From: Streptomyces sp. NRRL F-5126
Lineage (GTDB): Bacteria; Actinomycetota; Actinomycetes; Streptomycetales; Streptomycetaceae
Direction: 5' to 3'
Assembly (NCBI RefSeq): GCF_000721265.1
Contig: NZ_JOFZ01000012.1
Location: 186,001-250,000, forward strand
Length of the DNA: 64,000 bases
The translations under genes were made by a program, and so were the position numbers. Under the pieces are notes generated by a model that worked only from the letters and a program-made list of their open reading frames with translations, was not told the origin of the DNA and did no database searches. Of the stretch, positions 18,671-27,609 are shown one piece after another. How positions within the stretch are numbered: position 1 is the first letter of the stretch; every line of letters begins with the position of its first letter.

Positions 18671-19549
18671 TCAGCGGACAGCGGCCCGCCGGTACGCCCA
18701 GGTCGCCACCGCGAGGGACACCACGCCCACGCCCGCGCAGACCGCGAGGTCGAGCCCGACCGCCGCCCAGTCGGGCCGTGCGTCGAACGTGCGGGCGAGC
18801 GCCTCCACGCCGTACGTGGAGGGCAGCAGGTCGCGGGCCCAGCGGATCAGCTCGGGCAGCCGGCCGGCGGGCAGCACGCCGAGCAGCAGCGCGGCTGACA
18901 TGCCGAGCTGGCCGAGCAGCGTGGCGATCTCCTGGCGCGGCGCCAGCAGGCCGCACGCGGCGCCGAGCCCGGCCAGCGCGGCGCCCGCCAGCGGGATCAC
19001 CGCGACGAGCACCCACAGATGGCTCAGCGGCAGCTGGAAGAGCGCGCTGCCGACGACCGCCGTCACCGCCGTGCCGGGCACCGTGAAGGACGCATAGGCG
19101 CCGGCGGCGCCCAGCACGACCGCCGCGGGCGGCACCGGGAGCGTCGCGTAGTGGTCGAGGCCACCGCTCGCGCGCAGGTGGCCGAAGTACTGGGCGAGCA
19201 GGTTGAGCGCGACGAACGCCACGACGAGCACGCTCGACCCGGAGACCACGGCGCGCGCGCCGTCCCCGCCGTCCACGACGCCCCGCATGAGGATCATGAT
19301 CCCGACGGACTGGAATGTCGCCACGAACAGCAGCGGGATCCTGGCCACCCTGGCGCGGGACAGCTGCGCACGGTAGACGGCCGCGAGCGCCGGCAGCAGC
19401 CCGGCGCGCGGCGCGAGCTCAGCGGGCTCGGCCACGCCGGGCACGCCGGGCACGCCGGGCACATCGGGCACGCGGGATTCGCCGGGCGCGCCGCGCCCGC
19501 CCGGGTGGGCGGTGTCCGCGACAACGGGCTCCGTGTCCGCACTCGTCAC
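18671..19549 (-). CDS. ABC-2 type transporter permease
   Basis: The 292-aa product has a Gly/Pro-rich N-terminus with repeated short GVPGVPGVAEP-like units, then six hydrophobic segments typical of ABC-2 export permeases (about 61-85, 101-125, 145-165, 172-193, 205-235 and 265-283). It is the membrane half of an exporter with the ATPase encoded 14 bp upstream. GTG 19549 is supported by a GAGAGG ribosome site. Substrate unknown; similar pairs export drugs, lipids or peptides. Confidence 0.88.
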   Translation of the reverse strand: MTSADTEPVVADTAHPGGRGAPGESRVPDVPGVPGVPGVAEPAELAPRAGLLPALAAVYRAQLSRARVARIPLLFVATFQSVGIMILMRGVVDGGDGARAVVSGSSVLVVAFVALNLLAQYFGHLRASGGLDHYATLPVPPAAVVLGAAGAYASFTVPGTAVTAVVGSALFQLPLSHLWVLVAVIPLAGAALAGLGAACGLLAPRQEIATLLGQLGMSAALLLGVLPAGRLPELIRWARDLLPSTYGVEALARTFDARPDWAAVGLDLAVCAGVGVVSLAVATWAYRRAAVR

Positions 19550-19562
19550 GCCGCGTCACCTC

Positions 19563-20543
19563 TCATGCCTTCACCAGCCCCTTCGTCTGCCCGCCGAGGG
19601 CCAGGTACACGTCCTCCAGGCTCGGCGTGGCCAGTGTGAAGTCGTCCAGCGCGGCGAACGCGGCGCCGCCGGTGACCGCGCCGACCGCCGCGCGCGCCTC
19701 GTCGGGGGCCAGCCGCAGCACCCATCGGCGCCCGGACTCCTGCGCGAATCCGTGCAGCGCGGCCACCTCGGGCACGTCGAGCGGTGCGCGCTCGCGCCAC
19801 ACGAGCTCGACCCGTACCTCGCCGGCGACCCGCTGCTTGAGCCCGGCCGGCGTGTCGCACGCTATGACGCGCCCGCGCTCCAGCACGGCGACCCGGTCGA
19901 GCACGGTCTCCGCCTCGATGACGTTGTGCGTGACGAGCAGCACGGTCGCTCCGTGCTCGGCCCTGCGCCGGTCGACGGCCGCCCACACGGCGCGCCGCGC
20001 GACGGGGTCCATGCCGGTGGTGGGCTCGTCCAGCACGAGCAGCGGCCGCTCCCCCACCAGCGCCGCGGCGAAGCAGGCCAGGCGCCGCTGGCCGCCGGAG
20101 AGCTTCTTCAGGGGCCGTCCGGCGAGCTCGGTGAGGCCGAGTTCCGCGATGACCGCGTCACGTTCGGCGCGGGCCTCGCGCAGCGGGAGGCCGCGCAGCC
20201 TGCCGGTGGTCTCGGCGGCGAGCGCGACGGTCAGCTCGTCCAGCGCGCTGGACTCCTGCCCGAGGTAGCCGATCAGGCGCGAGGCGCGCTCCGGGTGGCG
20301 CACGAGGTCGTGCCCGAGCACGTCGACGGTGCCGCCGTCGGGCCGCATCAGCCCGGTGAGCTGCCGTACGAGGGTGGACTTGCCCGCGCCGTTCGGGCCG
20401 AGCAGCCCGAAGATCTCGCCGCGCCGCACATCGAGACTGATCCCGTCGGTGGCGCGCACCTCCGGCGTTCCGGGGGCGCCGCGTCTGCCGCGCGCGGCGG
20501 GGTACGTCTTCACCAGATCGCGTACCACGCACACCGTACTCAC
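19563..20543 (-). CDS. ABC transporter ATP-binding protein
   Basis: The 326-aa product has Walker A GPNGAGKS (49-56), Q-loop YLGQESSA, signature LSGGQRR (148-154), Walker B LLVLDEP (168-174) and the switch His in LLVTHN. The roughly 100-residue C-terminal extension is typical of DrrA-like ATPases of ABC-2 exporters. The GTG at 20543 lacks a ribosome site; TAACCT eight bases upstream could be a -10 box for a leaderless mRNA. Pairs with the permease at 18671-19549. Confidence 0.92.
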   Translation of the reverse strand: MSTVCVVRDLVKTYPAARGRRGAPGTPEVRATDGISLDVRRGEIFGLLGPNGAGKSTLVRQLTGLMRPDGGTVDVLGHDLVRHPERASRLIGYLGQESSALDELTVALAAETTGRLRGLPLREARAERDAVIAELGLTELAGRPLKKLSGGQRRLACFAAALVGERPLLVLDEPTTGMDPVARRAVWAAVDRRRAEHGATVLLVTHNVIEAETVLDRVAVLERGRVIACDTPAGLKQRVAGEVRVELVWRERAPLDVPEVAALHGFAQESGRRWVLRLAPDEARAAVGAVTGGAAFAALDDFTLATPSLEDVYLALGGQTKGLVKA

Positions 20544-20609
20544 GAGGTACGAGGTTACGTGGTCGCCCTGTCAGCCCCGCGCGGGGGCCGCGGGGGCGCC
20601 GGCCCGGCT

Positions 20610-21860
20610 TCAGCCCTCTTCCGGGGGGCTGCCCGCGGCCGCGGTCACGTCGATCTCGCGCCAGAAGCCCGCCCGGATCGCGTACCGGTCGTGCTCGTCG
20701 ATCTGGTCGTCCTTGTGGGCGAGCAGACCGAAGCGCGCCGCGTAGCGCAGCAGTTCGCCGTCGATGCGGTGCGGGATGCGCGGGTAGAGCGTGGAGAGGG
20801 TGGCCACGTGCCCCTCCTCGGGCAGCCGTTCCATCCAGCGACGGGCGAAGACCTGCCCGACCTCGAAGGGGTCTCCCCCGACGGTGGTGATGTCCTCCTC
20901 GCGGTCGGCCCAGCGCTGCTCGGCGCTGGTGAGCTGGGCGAGCGTCGGCAGCGACGCCGTCTCGGGCGGCTCACCGGCGCCGGGCCCCGACCGTACGAGC
21001 CAGCCCTTGTCGGACGACCAGCGCAGCGTCGCCCCGACCTGCTGCGGCTGCGGCGGCTGGCCGAGCGGCGGGCGCAGCCCCGCGAGGTCCTTGGGCGTGG
21101 GCACCCCGGCCTTCCCGGCGGTCGAGGACGCTTCCTGCTCGGGCGCCTCACGCTCCCCGGGGGCCGCTACGCCGTTCCGCGCCGCCGACGGGTCGTGGGG
21201 GTGCGGGTGCCCGCGCTCCGCGGGCGCCGACTCCGGCAGCGGCGCGGCGAGGATCGCGGCGATGTCGGGCCGGGTCGCGGCGGACGGCTGGCAGATGCCG
21301 AGGTCCTTGGCGCGGATGGCGCGGGTGATCCAGGCCCGGTCGAGCACGCGGCGCTCGTCGGCCTCCGCGACCAGGTCCTCGGACTGGTTGTAGTCGCCGT
21401 CGGCCGCCTGCACGGCCCACAGGTGGACGGCGACGCCGTGCTCCTTCGCGGACATGAGGCCCGGCAGCAGGTCGCCGTCGCCGGTGACGAGCACGATGTC
21501 GGAGCACGCCCTGTTCCTCGCGAGCTCGGTGAGCTCGGCGTGCATCGCCGCGTCCACGCCCTTCTGGGCCCACCGGCCGTCGCTGCGGGTCAGCGCGCCC
21601 AGCCTGACCGTCACCCTGGGCATCACCCGGAGCCTGCGGTGCTCGGGCTGGGGTACGCGGTCGGGTGCGCCGTCGAACCAGTAGATGCGCAGCAGCGGGC
21701 GTTCCGTCTCCTGCTCGGCGCGTTCGCGCAGGCCCCTGATGAGGGCGGTGTGGTCGACGGTGATGCGGGAGCGCGAGGGTTCTCCGGCGAGGAGGCTCGC
21801 GGCGGCGCCCAGCAGGTAGCCGGCGTCCACCAGGACGACGCAGCGGTCCACGCGTTCCAC
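20610..21860 (-). CDS. NYN-domain (PIN-like) putative ribonuclease
   Basis: The 416-aa product starts with a NYN domain: CVVLVDAGYLLG (first acidic residue), KGVDAAMHAEL and IVLVTGDGDLLPG, giving the conserved Asp cluster for metal-dependent RNA cleavage. A variable Pro/Glu linker (about 200-270) leads to a C-terminal region with WSSDKGWLVRSGPG and RIPHRIDGELLRYAARFG, resembling an OST-HTH/winged-helix-like module. The GTG at 21860 or 21851 could start translation. It lies alone, divergent from a small basic protein gene. Confidence 0.85.
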   Translation of the reverse strand: MERVDRCVVLVDAGYLLGAAASLLAGEPSRSRITVDHTALIRGLRERAEQETERPLLRIYWFDGAPDRVPQPEHRRLRVMPRVTVRLGALTRSDGRWAQKGVDAAMHAELTELARNRACSDIVLVTGDGDLLPGLMSAKEHGVAVHLWAVQAADGDYNQSEDLVAEADERRVLDRAWITRAIRAKDLGICQPSAATRPDIAAILAAPLPESAPAERGHPHPHDPSAARNGVAAPGEREAPEQEASSTAGKAGVPTPKDLAGLRPPLGQPPQPQQVGATLRWSSDKGWLVRSGPGAGEPPETASLPTLAQLTSAEQRWADREEDITTVGGDPFEVGQVFARRWMERLPEEGHVATLSTLYPRIPHRIDGELLRYAARFGLLAHKDDQIDEHDRYAIRAGFWREIDVTAAAGSPPEEG

Positions 21861-22086
21861 CTTCTTTCGGAACCTCGGGATCGGGGGGTTGGATCGGGTT
21901 CGCTTCGAGTCTGCCCGACCGGGCGGGCCTTAACGTCCCGAACTGGATCTTCGGCGTGGCGGATCGCCGTTCACCTGCCGCGACGAGCCATCACTACGCA
22001 CGGCGATGATCCAAAATGCGGTGTTTTTCCCGTCATGTGAGTCTGGCAACGGCCCTGGCCCCGAAACCCCTTCAGGAGGCATCACC

Positions 22087-22257
22087 ATGGCCAAGAACCG
22101 CAACCGTGACCGGAGTAAGCCGGGGACCGGCGAGCGTGGCGCGCAGCCGGCCGACTCGCCCGCGGCGGAGAAGACGACGGAGCCCGAGGACCGGGCGCTC
22201 GCCGTCCAGGACCCCCCGGTGCACAGCAAGCGGCAGAAGCGCTTCGGCCACAACTGA
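22087..22257 (+). CDS. Small basic hydrophilic protein
   Basis: A 56-aa ORF with a perfect AGGAGG ribosome site six bases before its ATG. The sequence is highly charged and predicted disordered (MAKNRNRDRSKPGTGER at the start, HSKRQKRFGHN at the end). No family function is known to me. A strong hairpin terminator follows 40 bp downstream, so it is probably its own transcript. Confidence 0.75.
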   Translation: MAKNRNRDRSKPGTGERGAQPADSPAAEKTTEPEDRALAVQDPPVHSKRQKRFGHN

Positions 22258-22295
22258 CGGGCCGGGCAGGCACGTCGCACGGGGGACGAACGCAG

Positions 22296-22335
22296 CGTGA
22301 GGGGCGCGCCCGGCTCGACGGGCGCGCCCCTCACG
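22296..22335 (+). terminator. 16-bp hairpin terminator after the small basic protein gene
   Basis: A perfect 16-bp stem (22296-22311 with 22320-22335) and an 8-nt loop, all GC-rich, 38 bp past the stop codon. The following stretch, 22336-22761, contains no gene I can support and should include the DUF2252 promoter. Confidence 0.8.
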
Positions 22336-22761
22336 GGCGTACGGGCGCGGAGGCGGCCGGCCCGCCGGGCGGAACGGGCCGGGCAGCACGTCGAGGTCTC
22401 GGAAGAGCGCCGGATCGGGCCGCTCCCCGCCCACCGGTTGCCGCGGAGATCGGGGAACGAGCCTTGCCTCGCTTCGCCTTGCGGCTGCGGATGACCGGGT
22501 CCACCACACTCCGGCCGACGTTGCGCACGGCCGGAGAGCGGAGAGTGCGCGCGGGAGCCGCAGGCAGGGCGGAACGCGCCGGGAGCGGCACTGGATCATG
22601 CCGGCATCCACGTCGGCACGCGGGCACGTCGCGCGGGTTCTGCCCGGCGCGGCCGGGCACTCGCGGCGGCCCCCGCACGTTGCCGCTGCGGACGAGTCCC
22701 CGCCGGCCGCCGGCGGGGGCGCCACCGTGACCAGGCACCCGCCAACAGGAGGCACCAGACG

Positions 22762-24096
22762 ATGTCGGCTCCCCGACCCGTGACACCAGCGGACGAGCAG
22801 CGCGGCGAGGAGATACTCGGCGTGTTCGAGACCGCGTTCGGCGAGCTGCTCGCGGCCGACCCCGCCGCGTTCCGGGTGAAGTTCCGCAAGATGGCCGCCT
22901 CCGCCTTCGCGTTCTACCGCGGCACGGCCTGCCTCTTCTACCACGACCTGGAGAAGGACGGCGGTGAGCGCGCCTTCCTGGACGAGCGGACCGGCCGCGT
23001 GTGGATCCACGGCGACCTGCACGCCGAGAACTTCGGCACGTACATGGACGCCGGCGGCCGCCTCGTCTTCAACGTGAACGACTTCGACGAGGCGTACGTG
23101 GGCCCGTTCACCTGGGACCTCAAGCGGCTCGCCGCGTCCCTCGCCCTGGTCGGCTACACGAAGGCGCTCAGCGACGCGCAGATCACCGGCCTGGTCGAGA
23201 CGTTCGCCGCCGCCTACAGGGAGCGCATCCACGCCCTCGCGACGGGCGCCAAGAACGACGAGGTCCCGCCGTTCACGCTGGACACCGCGCGCGGCCCGCT
23301 GCTGAAGGCGCTGCGCTCGGCGCGCTCGCGCACCCGGTTCTCGCTGCTCGACTCGATGACGGAGATCCGCGACTGGGAGCGCAGGTTCTCCGCGGGCGAC
23401 GGCTCCGTCGAGCTGGACGCGGCGACCCGGTACAAGATCCTCGCCGCGTTCGACGGCTACCTGGAGACGCTGCCGGAGGCGAGCCTCGCGCGCCCGGACT
23501 CGTACCGCGTCAAGGATGTCGTGGGCCGCCGCGGCATCGGCATCGGCTCCGCGGGCCTGCCGTCGTACAACATCCTCCTGGAGGGCAACAGCGACGCCCT
23601 GGAGAACGACGTCGTCATCTACCTGAAGCAGGCGCAGGTGCCCGCGGTCTCGCGCCATGTCGCGGACAGCGCGGCGCGCGGCTACTTCCAGCACGAGGGT
23701 CACCGCACGGTGATCTCGCAGCGGGCGCTGCAGGCGCACGCGGACCCGTGGCTCGGCTGGACCGAGCTGGACGGCGCGGGGCAGCTGGTCGCCGAGGTCT
23801 CGCCGTACGCGGTCGACCTCGACTGGTCGGACATCGACGACCCCGCCGAGATCACGGGCGTCGTCGCGGACCTCGGCAGGGCCACGGCGACGATGCACGC
23901 GGCGGCGGACGACGAGAGCGGCCACACGCTGGTGCCGTTCTCCACGGAACGGGCCATCGACGCGGCGATCGCGGCCGACGAGGACGGGTTCGCGCCGCTC
24001 CTGACCGGCTTCGCCCACGCCTACGGGGCGCGCGCGAGGGCCGACCACCAGATCTTCGTCGACCTGTTCCGCAACGGCCGGCTCGACCGGGCCTGA
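22762..24096 (+). CDS. DUF2252 protein with kinase-like motifs
   Basis: The 444-aa product matches DUF2252. Near residues 80-120 it carries VWIHGDLHAENFGTY followed by FNVNDFDEAYVGPFTWDLKRLA. HGDxHxxN and the later DFD resemble the catalytic loop and metal-binding Asp of aminoglycoside-phosphotransferase-type kinases, so a kinase-like fold is plausible; the substrate is unknown. The ATG has an AGGAGG site (ACAGGAGGCACC). A membrane protein and a DsbA-like protein follow on the same strand. Confidence 0.88.
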   Translation: MSAPRPVTPADEQRGEEILGVFETAFGELLAADPAAFRVKFRKMAASAFAFYRGTACLFYHDLEKDGGERAFLDERTGRVWIHGDLHAENFGTYMDAGGRLVFNVNDFDEAYVGPFTWDLKRLAASLALVGYTKALSDAQITGLVETFAAAYRERIHALATGAKNDEVPPFTLDTARGPLLKALRSARSRTRFSLLDSMTEIRDWERRFSAGDGSVELDAATRYKILAAFDGYLETLPEASLARPDSYRVKDVVGRRGIGIGSAGLPSYNILLEGNSDALENDVVIYLKQAQVPAVSRHVADSAARGYFQHEGHRTVISQRALQAHADPWLGWTELDGAGQLVAEVSPYAVDLDWSDIDDPAEITGVVADLGRATATMHAAADDESGHTLVPFSTERAIDAAIAADEDGFAPLLTGFAHAYGARARADHQIFVDLFRNGRLDRA

Positions 24097-24147
24097 GAGC
24101 CGGGGTGTAACCGTTGCGGCTTCTTTAGATCCCCCTCACAGCGTCCC

Positions 24148-24876
24148 ATGGCACACTCGGATCCGATGGACATATCCGGGACGCGGCTGCGAGTGGCGCG
24201 GGCGGCAGTCTTCACGGCACTGGTCGTGACGCTGTCCGCCGGCTCCCACGTGCTGCTGTCCCGCTCCCCGCTGCCGCTGTCCGTACTGGCGGTGCTGAGC
24301 GTGGCGGTCTTCGCCGCCGCCTACGCCGCGGCGGGCCGCGAGCGCGGCTTCTGGTCGATCGCGGCGCTGCTCGTGCCGCTCGAACTGGCGGCGGACACCG
24401 TGTTCACCGCGGGCCAGCAGGTCTGCTACGGGCCGTCCGGCGGGCCCGTCACCGGGTCGCTGCGGTCCGTGGGCTTCGACGTCCTGTGCGGCCACCCGAT
24501 GGGCACGCACCTGCCGGGCGTCGGCACCATGAGCGCGCCGCAGGGGGCCGCCGCGGCGTTCCTCACCTCGTCGGACCACCCGTGGCTGCCGTGGGCGCTG
24601 CTCGCCGTCCACGTGTCGGTCGGGCTGCTGGCCGCGGCCTGGCTGCGCCGCGGCGAGGCGGCCGTCGCCGGGCTCGTCGGCACGGTCGCCGCGTCCACCT
24701 TCCGGCCGCTGCTCGTCGCGGTCAGGGCGCTGACGCGCGGCGCGCGGGGCGCGCAGGGTTCGCCCCGCAGGGCGCCGCGCCCGGCACTCGCCGACGTACC
24801 GCCGCCGGCCACCCGGTTCCTCGTGCACTCCGTGGGGCGGCGGGGGCCGCCCGTCCGCGCGCTCGGCACCGTCTGA
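24148..24876 (+). CDS. Uncharacterised membrane protein
   Basis: The 242-aa product (or from the second ATG at 24166) has about six hydrophobic segments: 17-37, 42-61, 68-90, a Cys-containing loop (QQVCYGPSGGP...VLCGHP), 145-165 and 170-187, and then a basic Pro-rich cytoplasmic tail. The loop contains two Cys and a HPMGTHLPG His-rich part that could bind metal. No family is recognised with certainty. It lies 51 bp after the DUF2252 gene. Confidence 0.7.
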   Translation: MAHSDPMDISGTRLRVARAAVFTALVVTLSAGSHVLLSRSPLPLSVLAVLSVAVFAAAYAAAGRERGFWSIAALLVPLELAADTVFTAGQQVCYGPSGGPVTGSLRSVGFDVLCGHPMGTHLPGVGTMSAPQGAAAAFLTSSDHPWLPWALLAVHVSVGLLAAAWLRRGEAAVAGLVGTVAASTFRPLLVAVRALTRGARGAQGSPRRAPRPALADVPPPATRFLVHSVGRRGPPVRALGTV

Positions 24877-24932
24877 GCGCGTCTTCGGCACGTCCCCCTT
24901 TCGTCTTGTGTCATCACACGGAGTGAGCAGTC

Positions 24933-25748
24933 ATGAGTGCACGCAACAACAGCGCCAACAAGGCCGCCGCGCGGGAGCGCCTGCGCGCGGAGCGCGAGAA
25001 GCAGGCCAAGCGCGACAAGATCCGCAAGCAGTCCATCGTGGCCGGTTCCGGCGTCGTCGTGCTCGCGATAGCCGCCGGCGTCGTCCTGCTGGTCCACAAC
25101 TCCAACAAGCCCTCCGGGTGGGAGGCGGCGGCGAAGGTCACGAACGTCGTCGCGCCGAAGAACACCTCGGGCAAGGACGGCACCACCGTCGTCGTCGGCA
25201 AGTCGAGCGCGAAGAAGACGCTCACCGTCTTCGAGGACTCGCGCTGCCCGATCTGCGCGCAGTTCGAGCAGACGGTCGGCTCGACGGTGCAGAAGGACAT
25301 CGACGCGGGCAAGTTCAAGGTCCAGTACGTCGGCGCGACCTTCATCGACAACCACGACAACGGCGTGGGCTCGAAGAACGCGCTGTCCGCGCTGGGCGCG
25401 GCGCTCAACGTGAGCCCGGACGCCTTCCTGCACTACAAGAGCGCCCTCTACTCCACGAAGTTCCACCCGGACGAGAACGACGACAAGTTCAAGAACGACA
25501 GCTACCTGATCAAGGTGGCGGACACGGTGCCGGAGCTCAAGGGCAACGCGGCGTTCCAGAAGGCCGTCAAGAACGGCACGTACGACGCGTGGGCGATGAA
25601 GATGTCCGCGAAGTTCGACAAGAGCGGCGTGCAGGGTACCCCGACGTTCAAGATGGACGGCAAGACCCTCACGGTGCCGGGCACGACGAACCCGCCGATG
25701 ACGGTCGACCAGTTCAACTCGGTGCTCTCCAAGGCGCTGGGGTCCTAG
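24933..25748 (+). CDS. Membrane-anchored DsbA-like protein, second copy
   Basis: The 271-aa product has the same plan as the protein at 77-895: basic Ala/Arg-rich N-terminus, one membrane segment (about 35-55), and an extracytoplasmic DsbA-like domain with CPIC at 105-108 and the cis-Pro loop GTPTFKMDGK. It lacks the extra cysteine pair of its paralogue. A thiol-disulfide exchange role on secreted proteins is inferred. The start ATG at 24933 has a GGAG site. Confidence 0.85.
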   Translation: MSARNNSANKAAARERLRAEREKQAKRDKIRKQSIVAGSGVVVLAIAAGVVLLVHNSNKPSGWEAAAKVTNVVAPKNTSGKDGTTVVVGKSSAKKTLTVFEDSRCPICAQFEQTVGSTVQKDIDAGKFKVQYVGATFIDNHDNGVGSKNALSALGAALNVSPDAFLHYKSALYSTKFHPDENDDKFKNDSYLIKVADTVPELKGNAAFQKAVKNGTYDAWAMKMSAKFDKSGVQGTPTFKMDGKTLTVPGTTNPPMTVDQFNSVLSKALGS

Positions 25749-25759
25749 CACCGCGGCGG

Positions 25760-25799
25760 CCCCGCCGGGCCGTGGCGCGTGCGTCACGCCCCGGCGGGC
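25760..25799. terminator. Possible hairpin between convergent genes
   Basis: A 9-bp inverted repeat (25761-25769 with 25790-25798) plus an inner GTGGCG/CGTCAC pairing lies between the convergent DsbA-like and hydrolase genes and overlaps the hydrolase stop. It may terminate both transcripts. Confidence 0.4.
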
Positions 25800-26386
25800 C
25801 CCCGTCCGCCCTCGCCCGCCACGTCGGCCGCGAAGTCGAGGGCGGTGCGCCAGGTCTGCTCGGCCGCGGCCTCGTCGTAGTCCTCGAAGTCCGCGTCCGT
25901 GTACAGGTGGCCGACGCCCGGGTGCCGGAAGACCTCCGGGTCCGCGCCGGCACGCCGCATGCCCAGGTACCAGGCGGTGAGCCAGTCGTGCGGCTCGAAG
26001 ACGTCGGGATCGGCCACGTGCAGTTGCACGGGGAGGTCGTCCGCCGTCGCTCCCGGCGCGATGTCGGACGTGCCGTGCAGCAGGAGGAGCCCGCGCGCGT
26101 TCTCGTCGCCGAGCGCGAGGTTCTGCGCGATGGAGCCGCCGAGCGAGAAGCCCGCGTACAGGAGCCCCTCGGCGGAGTACGGCGCGACGGCGGCCACGGC
26201 GCGCCGCAGCAGCTCGTCCTTGCCGATCGCGTCCCTGATCGCCAGGCCGTCGTCCAGCGTGCCGGCGGTTTGCCCGTCGAAGAGGTCGGGCACGCGGACG
26301 GAATGCCCGGCTCCGCGAAAACGGTCGGCCGCGTCGCGGACGGCCTGACGCACACCGAGAGCCGAATGGAACAGCACGATCTCCAT
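25784..26386 (-). CDS. Dienelactone hydrolase-family alpha/beta hydrolase
   Basis: The 200-aa product begins MEIVLFHSALGVRQAV and has the nucleophile elbow GFSLGG, an Asp in the VADPDVF region and the late His in HPGVGHLYTD. This is the order of the alpha/beta-hydrolase triad in the DLH family, with Ser instead of the Cys of true dienelactone hydrolase. The start at 26386 is preferred over 26413 because similarity begins there. Divergent from the MscS gene. Substrate unknown. Confidence 0.85.
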   Translation of the reverse strand: MEIVLFHSALGVRQAVRDAADRFRGAGHSVRVPDLFDGQTAGTLDDGLAIRDAIGKDELLRRAVAAVAPYSAEGLLYAGFSLGGSIAQNLALGDENARGLLLLHGTSDIAPGATADDLPVQLHVADPDVFEPHDWLTAWYLGMRRAGADPEVFRHPGVGHLYTDADFEDYDEAAAEQTWRTALDFAADVAGEGGRGPAGA

Positions 26387-26445
26387 CCGGCCATCCTGCC
26401 ATTGCCCGACCATGCGGAACCATCCGAACCGGACCTGAGGGGATC

Positions 26446-27579
26446 ATGAACGAAGCACTGCGACCACTGACCGTCCTCGGCGGATCGGTCGCGCTCACGC
26501 TGCTGCTCGGCTGGGCGGCCGACGTGCTGCTGCGGCGGCTGGACGAGCGCCACCACGACACGCCGCTGTGGGGGCTGCTGCGGCGCTCCGGGGTCCCGCT
26601 CCAGGTGGTGCTGCTGGCTTCGCTGCTGCGCGGCAGCTACCGGGCCACGCACTGGACGTTCATCCACCGCCACGCGGACGCCATCGGGCAGCTGCTGTCG
26701 CTGGTGCTGATCGCCGCGGGCGCGTGGCTGCTGATCCGGATCGCGTCGGCGGTCGTCGAGTCGTCGTACGCGCGCTACGCGTCCTCCACGCGCGATCCGA
26801 TGCGGGTGCGCCGTGTGCGCACCCAGGTGCTGCTGATCATGCGGATCGTGACGGCGGTCGTGGTGATCGTGGCGGTGGCCGCGATGCTGCTGACCTTCCC
26901 CGACATGCGGGCCGTCGGCACGTCGATGCTGGCGTCCGCGGGCATCGTCGGCATCGTCGCCGGTGTCGCCGCCCAGTCGACGCTGGGGAACCTCTTCGCC
27001 GGCTTCCAGATCGCGTTCGGCGACATGGTGCGCATCGGCGACACGGTCGTGGTGGACGGCGAGTGGGGCGTGATCGAGGAGGTCACGCTGACGTACCTGG
27101 CCGTGCGTACCTGGGACGAGCGCCGCATCACGATGCCGGTGTCGTACTTCACGAGCAAGCCGTTCGAGAACTGGTCGCGCGGCGGCGCGCAGATGACCGG
27201 CACGGTCTACCTGCAGCTCGACCACACGGCGCCGATCCCGCTGATGCGGGAGAAGCTGCTGGAGATCCTGGAGGCGTGCAAGGCCTGGGACGGCCGAGGC
27301 TGGAGTCTGGTGGTGACGGACACCACGGCCACCACCATCGAGGTGCGCGCGGTCGTCACGGCGAAGGACGCGGACGACATCTGGACGGTGCGGTGCACCG
27401 TGCGCGAGCAGCTCGTCGGCTGGCTCGCCGACCACCACCCGTACGCGCTGCCGCGCGTGGCGACGGCCCAGGCGGCGTCGCTGCGCACGCAGTTCACCAA
27501 GGCCGACGGCACGGTCCACACACCGCGCCCGCGCAGGACGGTGCCCGACGACGAGACCCCCGACATGGGCCGGGGCTGA
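26446..27579 (+). CDS. MscS-type mechanosensitive channel
   Basis: The 377-aa product has four hydrophobic segments; the last two are the pore-type helix ASAGIVGIVAGVAAQSTLGN and the flanking IAFGDMVRIGDTV strand, typical of MscS. The beta domain (VDGEWGVIEEVTLTYLAVRTWDERRITMP) and a C-terminal alpha/beta region follow. It should release solutes on osmotic downshift. ATG 26446 has a GAGGGG site. Confidence 0.92.
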   Translation: MNEALRPLTVLGGSVALTLLLGWAADVLLRRLDERHHDTPLWGLLRRSGVPLQVVLLASLLRGSYRATHWTFIHRHADAIGQLLSLVLIAAGAWLLIRIASAVVESSYARYASSTRDPMRVRRVRTQVLLIMRIVTAVVVIVAVAAMLLTFPDMRAVGTSMLASAGIVGIVAGVAAQSTLGNLFAGFQIAFGDMVRIGDTVVVDGEWGVIEEVTLTYLAVRTWDERRITMPVSYFTSKPFENWSRGGAQMTGTVYLQLDHTAPIPLMREKLLEILEACKAWDGRGWSLVVTDTTATTIEVRAVVTAKDADDIWTVRCTVREQLVGWLADHHPYALPRVATAQAASLRTQFTKADGTVHTPRPRRTVPDDETPDMGRG

Positions 27580-27609
27580 CCGGGGCGCACGCCGCACAGG
27601 ACACGGAGG

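Noticed and set aside
22331..22786. 151-codon minus-strand frame upstream of the DUF2252 gene
   Set aside because: Low-complexity, no ribosome site, covers a terminator and the DUF2252 promoter region.
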